Shown here: positions 43,570 through 51,827 of the stretch, in pieces | Numbering within the stretch: position 1 is the first letter of the stretch | Layout of the letters: every line of letters begins with the position of its first letter | Source of the DNA: Neomicrococcus aestuarii | GTDB lineage: Bacteria; Actinomycetota; Actinomycetes; Actinomycetales; Micrococcaceae | Reading direction: 5' to 3' | Length of the DNA stretch: 64,000 nucleotides | Assembly (NCBI RefSeq): GCF_014201135.1 | Contig: NZ_JACHDR010000001.1 | Location: 1,736,001-1,800,000, forward strand | Notes under the pieces: model-generated | The model's database searches: none | Seen by the model: only the letters and a program-made list of their open reading frames with translations | Told to the model about the DNA's origin: nothing | Made by a program: the position numbers and the translations under genes

Positions 43570-44937
43570 CTAGCCTTTCGTGAGGTGTGGGTACAGAGGG
43601 AAACGCTGAGCGAGTTCGCGCACGCGGGTACGAAGAGAATCGAGTTCGTTCGTCGCGTCGCTAGCGGCGGTGTTGTCCCCTTCGGTGGCAGCAGCGCGCT
43701 GAGCGCCGATCACCAAGGCGAGGGCAATAATGTCGGCGACTTCGCGGAAAGCGTCGTCGTCGAATCCGCGGGTTGCGAGCGCCGGCGTACCGATGCGCAA
43801 GCCCGAGGAAATCATGGGTGGGCGTGGGTCAAATGGAACCGCGTTGCGGTTGATGGTGATCCCGACCTCGTGCAAAAGGTCTTCGCCCTGCTGGCCGTCA
43901 AGAGCGGAGTGACGCAAGTCCACGAGGTTCAAGTGAACTTCCGTGCCGCCCGTGAGCACGGAGATGCCCGCGTTCTGGACGTCCTGCTGGCTCAAGCGTT
44001 CGGCCAGAATCTTGGAGCCGCGCAACGTGCGCTCCTGACGTTCCTTGAAGCCTTCGCCCAACGCGACACCGAAGGCCACAGCCTTAGCAGCAATGACGTG
44101 CTCGAGCGGTCCGCCCTGCTGACCTGGGAACACTGCAGAGTTGATCTTCTTCGCGATGTCCGGATCGTTCGTGAGGATCACACCGCCGCGAGGACCGCCG
44201 AGGGTCTTGTGTGTAGTAGAGGAGGTGACGTGTGCAAAAGGAACCGGGTTGGGGTGCAAACCTGCTGCTACGAGTCCGGCGAAGTGGGACATATCCACCA
44301 TGAGGTACGCGCCCACCGAGTCCGCGATTTCGCGGAAACGAGCGAAGTCCAGCTGACGAGGGTACGCGGACCAGCCGGCGATGATGAGCTTGGGCTCGCT
44401 CTCCTTGGCGATGCGCTCCACTTCATCCATGTCGATGGTGTGGGTGTCTTCGCTCACGCCGTAGGCCGCAACGTTGTACAAACGTCCGGAGAAGTTGATC
44501 TTCATGCCGTGCGTCAAGTGGCCGCCGTGCGCCAAGTTCAGGCCCAAGATGGTGTCGCCGGGCTTGATGAGCGCGTGCATGACGGCAGCGTTTGCCTGAG
44601 CGCCGGAGTGCGGCTGAACGTTCGCAAATTCTGCGCCAAACAGTTCCTTCAAGCGATCGATCGCAATGGTTTCGATCTGGTCCACGTATTCGCAACCACC
44701 GTAGTAGCGCTTTCCGGGGTAGCCCTCGGCGTACTTGTTGGTGAGGACACTTCCTTGTGCCTGCATCACTGCGAAGGGCGCGAAGTTTTCAGAGGCGATC
44801 ATTTCCAGCGTGTTTTGCTGGCGCTGTAGTTCTAGATCAATCAACCCAGAAATCTGTGGATCAAGCTGGGAAAGATCCTCGTTGAGGACGTTGGCAAGGG
44901 TAGCGGTAGCACCCTGCGTAGCGGACTGTTCCGTCAT
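43570..44937 (-). CDS. glyA: Serine hydroxymethyltransferase, sarcosine-operon copy
   Basis: 455 residues. Motifs: [67 protein letters not shown] and [15 protein letters not shown] with the PLP Lys. It joins glycine with the 5,10-methylene-THF made by SoxBDAG to give serine, draining both products. It is the first gene of the sox operon, so this is probably a dedicated catabolic copy. CAAAGGAACCTC precedes the ATG. Confidence 0.96.
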   Translation of the reverse strand: MTEQSATQGATATLANVLNEDLSQLDPQISGLIDLELQRQQNTLEMIASENFAPFAVMQAQGSVLTNKYAEGYPGKRYYGGCEYVDQIETIAIDRLKELFGAEFANVQPHSGAQANAAVMHALIKPGDTILGLNLAHGGHLTHGMKINFSGRLYNVAAYGVSEDTHTIDMDEVERIAKESEPKLIIAGWSAYPRQLDFARFREIADSVGAYLMVDMSHFAGLVAAGLHPNPVPFAHVTSSTTHKTLGGPRGGVILTNDPDIAKKINSAVFPGQQGGPLEHVIAAKAVAFGVALGEGFKERQERTLRGSKILAERLSQQDVQNAGISVLTGGTEVHLNLVDLRHSALDGQQGEDLLHEVGITINRNAVPFDPRPPMISSGLRIGTPALATRGFDDDAFREVADIIALALVIGAQRAAATEGDNTAASDATNELDSLRTRVRELAQRFPLYPHLTKG

Positions 44938-45031
44938 GAGGTTCCTTTGAGCGTTCGTGAGAATGTTCGTGAATTCCTGGAGGTGATCTAAAAATCAACG
45001 ATTCGTCGTCAACTGATACATCAACTGTGAG

Positions 45032-45044
45032 ACCATAGTATGGT
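45032..45044. promoter_or_regulatory. Candidate GntR operator in the glyA/gntR divergent region
   Basis: ACCATAGTATGGT: perfect 6-bp arms around one base. It lies 95 bases before glyA and 162 before the GntR gene. A second short palindrome TGATACATCA is at 45014-45023. Confidence 0.5.
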
Positions 45045-45127
45045 GGTGGTCACAAGGGGTCAATACCCCGCATCTTTAAACTGAAATATGACACCGCTCA
45101 CGAAGCTGTGGGTGGGCTGGAACGCAA

Positions 45128-45146
45128 GCCAGCGTCGTCGTAATTT
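45128..45146. repeat. Intergenic copy of the 'TACGACGACGC' repeat
   Basis: GCCAGCGTCGTCGTAATTT, upstream of the GntR gene. The outer GTGAGC part is absent. Confidence 0.55.
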
Positions 45147-45205
45147 AGGGAAAAGTAACCCACGAGTGCACTGGAACAAGCAACCAACCCGCGGAAGGGC
45201 TTCCC

Positions 45206-45865
45206 GTGAAAACTGCAGACGAAACGGGCGAATATGTCTCGCTCGCTGAGCGCGCCTACAACATTTTGCGGGACCGGCTCGTGATGCTGGAGATCGCGCC
45301 AGGCTCGCCCATCAACGAAGGTGCGCTCGCCGCCGAACTGGGAATTGGGCGTACACCCATTCGTGAATCGCTCAAAAAGCTGGAAGTTGACCACTTGGTG
45401 GTGTCCTATCCGCGGCGCGGTACCTTTGCGACCGCGGTGGATATCAAGGACCTGGCGTCTATTTCCGATGTGCGCCGGGCGTTGGAACCACTGGCTGCGG
45501 CCAAAGCGGCCGCGAATGCACCGGCGGCTGTGCGCAAGCGGCTGTTGGAAAAAGCGGAACAGATTGAAGCGCTGGACATTGAATCGATGACCAACCGCGA
45601 GCTTTTAGAATATGACCTTGCCGTGCATCGGATGATCTACAGCGCCGTGGATAATCCGCATTTGGAGGAACCGTTAGTGCGCCTGGACAATCTGGTGACG
45701 CGCATTTGGGTCATGGTGTTTGACCGCCTGCCCTCCGTGGGGGAGCACGTGCGCGAGCACTCCACCTTGCTACGCACTATCGCCTCGGGTGACGCCGAGG
45801 AAGCCGAGCGGCTAGTGCGCGATCACGTGCACAACTTTGAAATGGCGATGCGCGGCGCGCTTTGA
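45206..45865 (+). CDS. GntR-family (FCD) regulator, probable regulator of the sarcosine operon
   Basis: 219 residues. The winged helix has GALAAELGIGRTPIRESLKKLE and the wing SYPRRGTFATAVD; the FCD domain begins ISDVRRALEPLAAAKA and carries DLAVHRMIYSAVDNP and HSTLLRTIASGDAEEAERLVRDHV, whose His and Asp residues typically hold a metal or acid ligand. It is divergent from glyA-soxBDAG with 268 bases between, so it most likely controls that operon. The GTG at 45206 has GCGGAAGGGC upstream. Its stop is 3 bases from the convergent permease stop. Confidence 0.92.
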   Translation: MKTADETGEYVSLAERAYNILRDRLVMLEIAPGSPINEGALAAELGIGRTPIRESLKKLEVDHLVVSYPRRGTFATAVDIKDLASISDVRRALEPLAAAKAAANAPAAVRKRLLEKAEQIEALDIESMTNRELLEYDLAVHRMIYSAVDNPHLEEPLVRLDNLVTRIWVMVFDRLPSVGEHVREHSTLLRTIASGDAEEAERLVRDHVHNFEMAMRGAL

Positions 45866-45868
45866 TGT

Positions 45869-47023
45869 CTAATCCCGCAACAATTCGCTGGGAGCGACTC
45901 TGGTGGCAGCCAGCGCGGGTAAGAGTGCGCTCAAGAAGCCAAGTACGCCGCCCGCTAAAGGAAGGCCAAGAAGGATTGGCGGTAAGAAGAACAGCGGAAA
46001 GCTGAAAGCACTAATGGTGCCGGCGATGGCGGTGCCCACGAGGAAGCCCGTCAGTCCGCCGAGGAATCCTACGATCATGCCTTCAACAACAATTTGGCTT
46101 GCCACAAAGCGGGTTCCATAGCCCAAGGCTAGATAAAGTCCCATCTCGCGGCGGCGTTCCGTGAGCGATGCAAAAGTCGTTGCGGCCAAGGTCAAGAAAC
46201 CGGTGACGCCTGCGATGATCGCGATCAGTGTGGTGAGGCTATTTCCGCGTTCCAAGATTTCAGCCCTGAGCTCTTGAGCGCTGGGGGCGCTCAGCACGGT
46301 GGCGGCTTCCGGGTTCTCAGGGGAGACGGCGGTGGCAATCCATTTTTTAAGCTTCTCAGTTACTTCGCCTGAAGTGGCGACCGTAAGTTCTCGCTGGTTG
46401 GGGGTCAGTCCCGCCGTTTGCGCCGAGGCTGGTGTGAAAAGCACGCTCGCTGAAATCCAAGCCTCTTCGCTCGAAACTATTCCAAGAACGGAATATTTGA
46501 CCCCATCGATGACCAGGCCGCCTGAGGCCACGTTTGAGTAGCTCAGTTCCATAGCGATTCGCGACCCAACGTAGACAGCCTGGGGGAGGTTGGAGATCAC
46601 AGAATCCGCACCGATGCCTCCTGAGCGCACTGCAACTTTTGCCGTGCGTAGGCCGCTGGGTGTTGCAATTCCCGCCGTCGATTGAACGGATTGATCGCTG
46701 ACTTTGTCATTGCTGACTGTCACAGAAGTGGACATCCGTTCAGGTTTGACCAATGTGCCTGCGTCAGTAATGGCTGACGAGTTTTTCAGCGGTGTTATCA
46801 ACGATTGCTCGGTTCTTTCCCAGGTTTCCCACGGTAGGAGGACAGTGATGCGACTCCTGGTAGCTTCATCTAATCGGTTAGACACCGCTTCCGATGAGCC
46901 AATGGACATGGATGGCAGGACCACCAGCGCAGCTACTCCAGCCGCCGTCACGATCAGCGAGATGAGGTTTCGGCGCCATCGTCTGAGCACGGATTTGAGC
47001 GAAAGCATGAGCGAGTTCTTCAC
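45869..47023 (-). CDS. MacB/FtsX-like ABC transporter permease
   Basis: 384 residues. It has an N-terminal helix (RRNLISLIVTAAGVAALVVL), an extracytoplasmic domain to about 245, and three C-terminal helices (LTTLIAIIAGVTGFLTLAAT, VGFLGGLTGFLVGTAIAG, LGLPLAGGVLGFLSALLPAL) ending in the FtsX signature ALAATRVAPSELLRD. Such permeases work mechanically on periplasmic or cell-surface substrates. It is the last gene of the five-gene operon and overlaps the ATPase gene by 4 bp. Confidence 0.93.
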   Translation of the reverse strand: MKNSLMLSLKSVLRRWRRNLISLIVTAAGVAALVVLPSMSIGSSEAVSNRLDEATRSRITVLLPWETWERTEQSLITPLKNSSAITDAGTLVKPERMSTSVTVSNDKVSDQSVQSTAGIATPSGLRTAKVAVRSGGIGADSVISNLPQAVYVGSRIAMELSYSNVASGGLVIDGVKYSVLGIVSSEEAWISASVLFTPASAQTAGLTPNQRELTVATSGEVTEKLKKWIATAVSPENPEAATVLSAPSAQELRAEILERGNSLTTLIAIIAGVTGFLTLAATTFASLTERRREMGLYLALGYGTRFVASQIVVEGMIVGFLGGLTGFLVGTAIAGTISAFSFPLFFLPPILLGLPLAGGVLGFLSALLPALAATRVAPSELLRD

Positions 47024-47709
47024 AGCGAGTCACCCGTGGCGATTCCGTCCTTGACGCGAATGCGATGGGAGCACCGTGCAGCCAAGTCTTCATCATGTGT
47101 CACGATCACCACCGCCGAATCATTAGATACTGAATTCAGAAGCGCCTGAATCACAATCTCGCCGTTGGTGCTATCAAGATTTCCGGTGGGTTCATCGCAT
47201 AAAAGAAGTTTGGGGCGCCGGACAAGCGCCCTAGCGATTGCGACTCGCTGTTGCTGGCCGCCGGACAACGTTTTTGGGAACGCATTTGCGTGGGTTTCCA
47301 GCCCAAGCGCCATCAGCTGGTCCGTGACTCTTTGCTTTCGGTCCGATTGCCCTGTCTCCGCTGGGTGTAATCCCAGCATGACGTTTTCAGAGACATTGAG
47401 ATGTTGGATCAAATGAAATGCTTGAAAAATGAATCCCAACTCGTGGCGGCGGATTTTGGTTGCCTCGGTCAGAGTTAAGCTTTTGGAGTCGCTGCCAAAC
47501 AGCGTCAGCTCTCCACTATCCGGTTTTTCCAAGAGCCCCAGTAGCGTCATAAGGGTGGTTTTCCCAGAGCCGCTGGGCCCCACGATAGCCGTGGAAGTCC
47601 CGGAGTTGATGCTGAACGAGCCGCTACGTACGCCTTGTTCACCGGGCTCAAAGACCTTCCGAACGTTGTGTGCGCGGACAAGTTGTTGTCTGTTTTCGTC
47701 GTTATTCAA
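47020..47709 (-). CDS. MacB/LolD-type ABC transporter ATP-binding protein
   Basis: 229 residues. Walker A GPSGSGKTTL, signature LSGGQQQRVAIARAL, Walker B LLLCDEPTGNLD, and the H-loop VTHDEDLA. The IRRHELGFIFQAFHL Q-loop is typical of the MacB/LolD/BceA group that pairs with FtsX-like permeases. All catalytic residues are intact, unlike the decayed copy at 59 kb. It overlaps the adaptor gene by 8 bp and the permease gene by 4 bp. Confidence 0.95.
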   Translation of the reverse strand: MNNDENRQQLVRAHNVRKVFEPGEQGVRSGSFSINSGTSTAIVGPSGSGKTTLMTLLGLLEKPDSGELTLFGSDSKSLTLTEATKIRRHELGFIFQAFHLIQHLNVSENVMLGLHPAETGQSDRKQRVTDQLMALGLETHANAFPKTLSGGQQQRVAIARALVRRPKLLLCDEPTGNLDSTNGEIVIQALLNSVSNDSAVVIVTHDEDLAARCSHRIRVKDGIATGDSL

Positions 47710-48856
47710 GGACGCTGAATTCCATTCCCGCCGCTAATTTTTCGCCCTTAATAGCGCAATAGCTATTGGCGCAAAAAAGGACATTGACGGGATGGTTGGT
47801 GGTCGCTTTTTCTCCCGAGTCTGCTTCTGATGCAGATTGCAAGAACGATTGACCATTAGCGTCTTCGTGAATAGCTGTTGCTGGGATTCTGAGCCCATCC
47901 TTGGCTGATGTTTGCACCACCACTCGAGCGTTCTCGGCGAACTCGGCGCTGTCTTTAGGCAGGCCGGTGAGGCTGAACCAGCGCTCTGTGGCCGGTTGCG
48001 CCGCTTCTTGAGCAGTATCCGCTTCTTTGCGGACAGTGGCCTGTTGTTTGACCGTGGGCTTGCCAACAGTAGCGACAACCGGTTGACCACTCACACTTGT
48101 CAACAGGACCTGCATGCCTTGCAGATCCCGGTCTGCGCTTGAAGAAATCACGGTGCTGGTAGCGCTGGATTGCAGTACACACTTGAAATCCGCGGCTTGT
48201 TGGCCCGCAGGTCCGCAGTCCTCGGCAATTTCAAGAGGCATGCTTTTCGCGAAAAAGTATCGTGAGAGGGGTAGGCCGGCTTGCCGCAAAGAGGTTGTTA
48301 GTTCACCGTTTTCATTCACCACGGGAAGGTTGCGCTCTTTGTAGAACTTTGCCAGCGCCAACGCGGTGGAGGCACCAAAAACTCCCTTCTTGTCCCAGTG
48401 CTTGAAATTCTCTCGTACAAGGAACTCTTGGAGTTGGGTGACATCGTCACCTTTCAACCCTGGACCAAGAGGTCTATAGGCGGGAATCTCACCCTGAATA
48501 ATCAAGACGGGCTTCTCGTTGATAGAAAGTATCGAGTCGCCATCCTTAATTGTGGAACCAACTGGTAGCGGGGGACCTGTTACCACCCCTGCGCCCAAAT
48601 AAGCGCCAGTAAGTGTCATGGAGGCATTTCGTAGCGAGTGGACTTTGACGTCGACGGTCTCCTCCACGGCACCTTTTTCTGCAGTGACTGTAATGGCCGG
48701 GGTGGTTGCTGCTGGCTGTTGCGTCGCTTGAAAGTTGTTGATTCCCACTGCAGCAAGTAACGCTAAACTCGCCACTGCAATGATGACGGCAGTGATCAAG
48801 CCGCCGAGCAGTGCTACAAATGAGGTTCGGGTATTCTGTTTATTGCCGCTACCCAT
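47702..48856 (-). CDS. Membrane-anchored adaptor with peptidoglycan-binding domain (HlyD/MacA-like)
   Basis: 384 residues. One N-terminal membrane anchor (FVALLGGLITAVIIAVASLA) precedes an extracytoplasmic region. A PG_binding_1 motif is at about 130-165 (LGPGLKGDDVTQLQEFL). Later beta-rich segments (MQVLLTSVSGQPVVATV, ENARVVVQTSAKDGLRIPATAI) resemble the barrel/lipoyl parts of MacA-type adaptors. The C-terminal FCANSYCAIKG has two Cys that could pair. In Gram-positives such proteins link a MacB-type transporter to the wall. It overlaps the lipoprotein and ATPase genes by 8 bp each. Confidence 0.82.
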   Translation of the reverse strand: MGSGNKQNTRTSFVALLGGLITAVIIAVASLALLAAVGINNFQATQQPAATTPAITVTAEKGAVEETVDVKVHSLRNASMTLTGAYLGAGVVTGPPLPVGSTIKDGDSILSINEKPVLIIQGEIPAYRPLGPGLKGDDVTQLQEFLVRENFKHWDKKGVFGASTALALAKFYKERNLPVVNENGELTTSLRQAGLPLSRYFFAKSMPLEIAEDCGPAGQQAADFKCVLQSSATSTVISSSADRDLQGMQVLLTSVSGQPVVATVGKPTVKQQATVRKEADTAQEAAQPATERWFSLTGLPKDSAEFAENARVVVQTSAKDGLRIPATAIHEDANGQSFLQSASEADSGEKATTNHPVNVLFCANSYCAIKGEKLAAGMEFSVLE

Positions 48857-49757
48857 TGATGATCTTTATGGCTCGATCCTTCGCTTTATTAAGTTCTTCC
48901 TGCATAGCCAGTAGCTTGCCTTCGTTTGCCTGTAGCCAAGCATCCGCCCCTTGTGCGAAGTTTTTGTTGATTACTCCAAGGAGATCAATTTCGTTTTGAC
49001 AAGCGAAGTCTGCGGCGGCGAGTTTCTGCTCTTCCGCATTGGGTTTTTCGCCCAGTTTTCTATACTTTCCCAACATGGTGGCTGCAAGATTTTGAACACC
49101 AAAGCCCGTGACGCTGTATCCGTGATCTTTCATGCACTGCTCAAACTTCGGAACCAAGCGGGTGAGTTCGGCATCTCGGTTGCCAGCAGAACTATAAGCG
49201 GCGACGAGGTACTCGTTGATCATTAAGGTAAGCGAAAGATTACTTTCGATGGAGCCATACACTTGAGCAATGGCACTGGAATTGCAACCCGCTTTTGCCG
49301 TGCTCACAATCTGACCGTTTGAGCCCGCGACTTCAACCTCCGGTCCGTCCGGGGGCCCTGTGAAAGCGGTCCAATATCTCTGTTGATCCTGGACGGACAA
49401 GCTCTTTATCCAGAGTTCAAGTGCGTCAGGTTCATCTTTGAACGTAGTGATGTAGCCCAATTGTTTCGCTTCGGCTTCGGAAGTGAACACATTGGACATT
49501 GGATGCGTGAGGGGGCGTCGGTTGACCTCGGATATATTCAACGGAGGGTTGAGGCCGGTTTCCCTTCTAATGCATTCCTGAATCAAGATTTCATTTGCCA
49601 TAGAAATTTCCATTGGAAATTCAGTGAGTGTCGAGACTGCCCTCAACGATTTCTCGTTAGGTGGCGTAGCCGAGTTTGAGCCGCACCCGCTCAACATGCC
49701 AACAGCCGCAAGAAGCACCAGAGGGGCCAGGAAAACCTTTTTCAAAGTTTGGTTCAT
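48849..49757 (-). CDS. Lipoprotein of unknown function, ABC operon
   Basis: 302 residues. A classic lipoprotein signal: KKVFLAPLVLLAAVGMLSGC with lipobox LSGC, then a short Ser/Asn/Pro linker. The mature part is helical with Cys in LIQECIRRETG, AKAGCNSS, FEQCMKDHGY and ADFACQNE, suggesting two disulphides. It carries no recognised domain. The CMKDHGY segment resembles a pattern often seen in actinobacterial lipoproteins beside peptidoglycan-binding/MacB operons. The ATG is 6 bases after the stop of the 35-residue peptide gene. Confidence 0.85.
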   Translation of the reverse strand: MNQTLKKVFLAPLVLLAAVGMLSGCGSNSATPPNEKSLRAVSTLTEFPMEISMANEILIQECIRRETGLNPPLNISEVNRRPLTHPMSNVFTSEAEAKQLGYITTFKDEPDALELWIKSLSVQDQQRYWTAFTGPPDGPEVEVAGSNGQIVSTAKAGCNSSAIAQVYGSIESNLSLTLMINEYLVAAYSSAGNRDAELTRLVPKFEQCMKDHGYSVTGFGVQNLAATMLGKYRKLGEKPNAEEQKLAAADFACQNEIDLLGVINKNFAQGADAWLQANEGKLLAMQEELNKAKDRAIKIING

Positions 49758-49763
49758 GTGAAT

Positions 49764-49871
49764 TTAGTTTGTGTCTCCTGAAAGGCACGCGACTCCCAAT
49801 GCGGGTGAGGCCCCTGCGATTACTAAGGATGCGGCGAACGCTCCGCCAATTGCTTTTCCCGCGAACTTCAT
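49764..49871 (-). CDS. 35-residue secreted peptide, first gene of the lipoprotein/MacB operon
   Basis: 35 residues, too short for routine gene calling. It starts MKFAGKAIGGAFAASLVIAG, a signal-like Lys start and hydrophobic core, then ASPALGVACLSGDTN. A GGGGGAAC site is 3 bases before the ATG. A signal peptidase cut near ALG/GVA would release a short peptide containing the single Cys, such as CLSGDTN. The gene is followed after 6 bases by the lipoprotein gene, so it is clearly operon-linked. It could be a signalling or antimicrobial peptide, or a leader whose translation sets expression of the operon. No family was recognised. Confidence 0.65.
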   Translation of the reverse strand: MKFAGKAIGGAFAASLVIAGASPALGVACLSGDTN

Positions 49872-49901
49872 GATGTTCCCCCATCTTCGAAATTGCTGAC
49901 G

Positions 49902-49917
49902 GCCGAGAATTCTCGGC
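49902..49917. promoter_or_regulatory. Perfect palindrome in the leader of the peptide/MacB operon
   Basis: GCCGAGAATTCTCGGC, a perfect 16-bp palindrome 30 bases before the peptide gene. It could be an operator, or a hairpin in the leader RNA. Confidence 0.5.
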
Positions 49918-50084
49918 GTTTAGAAAATCAAAAACTTTGATGTTCTATGGCGATCCTATGCTAGGCCTGGACAGTGCACAAGGGTCTGGCTGGGGGTTGA
50001 GCGCCGCTATTCCTTTATGACGAAAGTTGCTCCGGAGTGCACGGAAGCCTCCAGGGCCATTGCGTATTTAGCGCGATCCCAAGC

Positions 50085-51104
50085 TTAGATCTCAGTCCGC
50101 AATTGAGACATCCGCAAAGCCAGGTGCAACCCCAGTAAATCCGCGTCATGCCGGGGATCGCCCTCGAGAATTTCGAAGATCTTGGTGAGTCGTTTGTGCA
50201 GGGTCTGCCGCTCCACGTGCAGCACCGCCGCGGTCTCCGTGGTGTTGCATGCACGGTCCAGCCACGTGGTGAGAGTGTCCACGAGTTGTGTGCTGTGTTT
50301 TTCATCCCAGAGCCGCAAAGGTTCCACTTGCGCATGGATATAACTTCGCGAAAAGTATTGATTTTCTAAATTCCTTAAAGCGCGTGTGGGATAGTGGCGC
50401 ATGGAGTCGATAACGCCGGCGTTGCTGAAGTGCTCATCGTTGAGGACGGCCACCGCATCCGTATAGGACAAATACGCGAACGTTTGGTTCCAGCTCAGTG
50501 TGCTAACCACTGCGCGGGACGGGAACTTAGTGGCGATGGAATTCAGGCTCGCCGCGAATTTCTCGCGGGCGGCTCGCGTTCCCGCGTCCGGGAGCGGGAT
50601 GACTCCAATTAAATCCGTTCCCACGCTGTCCATCGCCCCATGTCCCAGGATTCTCCGGACCGCCGCATAGACACTGGTATTCAGTGTGCCGCTGTTGAAC
50701 GGCCGCACCACAAAAATCGCGAACGGCCCCAGAGGCACATTGGCGCGGTCCCACAAGTTCGCCAGCGTGGCGTAGAGGGCGTCCTCCATGATCGCTCGGA
50801 TGAGACGTTGCTCCACAATGTGGGACGAAGAAGGGCGCAAGAGATGCGCGAGCGCAATGGAGAGGACTTCCGCCGTGCGGGACGTTGCGGATTGGAGGAG
50901 CTCTACCGGTTGCGTGGTTGCGCTGATTTCTAGGGTTGCGGTGATATTTCCAGCTATGACGACGACGGCGTCCGCTTGATGCGGAACCTTATCCACGTCG
51001 GCGGTCTCTTTGGTGGCCAACTTCGACGCGGATTTAGCCAGGACTTCGCCTGAGTGATCGTAGAGGACGGCTTGCGCGTCAAGGGTTTGGGCAATGAGTT
51101 CCAT
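50085..51104 (-). pseudogene. PucR-family regulator, N-terminally truncated
   Basis: 339 residues from the first ATG. The C-terminal PucR HTH domain is present (LVDTLTTWLDRACNTTETAA, HVERQTLHKRLTKIFEILEG, LLGLHLALRMSQL), as is the middle GGDEF-like region (FAIFVVRPF). Full-length PucR regulators start about 100 or more residues earlier. Reading upstream of the ATG, the frame stays open with plausible coding (SSAKHPDLGHI) to about 51135 and then meets the creatininase fragment, whose own 5' end is also missing. Loss of the N-terminal sensor and of the promoter makes this a probable pseudogene, though translation from 51104 cannot be excluded. Confidence 0.7.
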
Positions 51105-51136
51105 GATGTGCCCGAGGTCCGGGTGCTTGGCGCTGC

Positions 51137-51658
51137 TTGTCTGCAGCCACGGTCATTGCTCAGACCAAGGACCTTGTGACCTCTTACCTGAAGCGAGGGT
51201 TTGAGCACATCATCTTCCTGAATGGTCACTACGAGAACTACCAGTTCTTAGATGAGGGCATTGACCTCGCGATGGAGTCTCTTAATAGAGAACAGCAGGG
51301 CGACCGCTTTGGCCTCCTGTTGTCTTACTGGGACTACGTCGGCGAAGAAACCTTGGCGCAGGTATATCCGCAGGGCTTCCCCGGCTGGGACATTGAGCAC
51401 GGTGGGGTTCTGGAAACGGCGCTCATGCTGCACTTGTCACCCAACTCGGTGGACATGTCCCGAGCCCCCGTGGGCCCCGCAGCTGTCCTACCCAAATTCG
51501 ATCGCCTGCCTGCGGTTGCAGCGCGCACCCCGCGGTCCGGTTGCCTCTCGGCTCCGGATGGGGCCAGCACTGAGAAGGGGAAATTGTTGTACGACGACGT
51601 CGTGTCAGCTATTTCCTCCGACCTCGCCTTCGAGCTCCACAAAGCAGTGGCGGTCTGA
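51137..51658 (+). pseudogene. Creatininase, 5'-truncated remnant
   Basis: 173 residues are left of about 250. Creatininase features: IAQTKDLVTSYLKRGFEHII, FLNGHYENYQFLDEGIDLA (His and Glu metal ligands, the equivalents of His-120 and Glu-122), and WDIEHGGVLETALML. The first 80 residues, with the other metal ligands (Glu-34, His-36 and Asp-45 in the Pseudomonas enzyme, in the GATEQHG region), are missing. There is no real start codon or ribosome-binding site. The gene runs head to head into the truncated pucR, so one deletion took both 5' ends. It would have made creatine from creatinine, feeding the creatinase gene 169 bases downstream. It encodes a repeat-like YDDVVS. Confidence 0.82.
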
Positions 51659-51743
51659 CGCTCCTCTTGGTCCGCACGCAGTCGTAGAGAAGCCGACTCC
51701 GCTGTGCGGAACGAGGGTGTCGAAGAAATATCACCGAAACCTC

Positions 51744-51782
51744 TTGACCAATACCTCCAATCATGTTGTGATAATCGCAACA
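51744..51782 (+). promoter_or_regulatory. Creatinase promoter and operator
   Basis: TTGACC (51744-51749), 17-base spacer, TGTGAT (51767-51772). The operator TGTTGTGATAATCGCAACA (51764-51782) has 9-bp arms with one mismatch and covers the -10. A further half-site TTGCAACA follows at 51795-51802. The same arrangement recurs before the MHS transporter gene. Confidence 0.7.
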
Positions 51783-51827
51783 CCGTAGTAAAAATTGCAA
51801 CACCTACTCAACTCATAGGAGAGTGAA

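Noticed and set aside
43510-44829. Plus-strand open frame of 439 codons opposite glyA
   Set aside because: It is antisense to a clear SHMT gene.
49657-49884. 75-codon minus-strand frame over the lipoprotein start
   Set aside because: It is out of frame with the lipoprotein signal peptide and with the 35-residue peptide gene, both of which have ribosome-binding sites.
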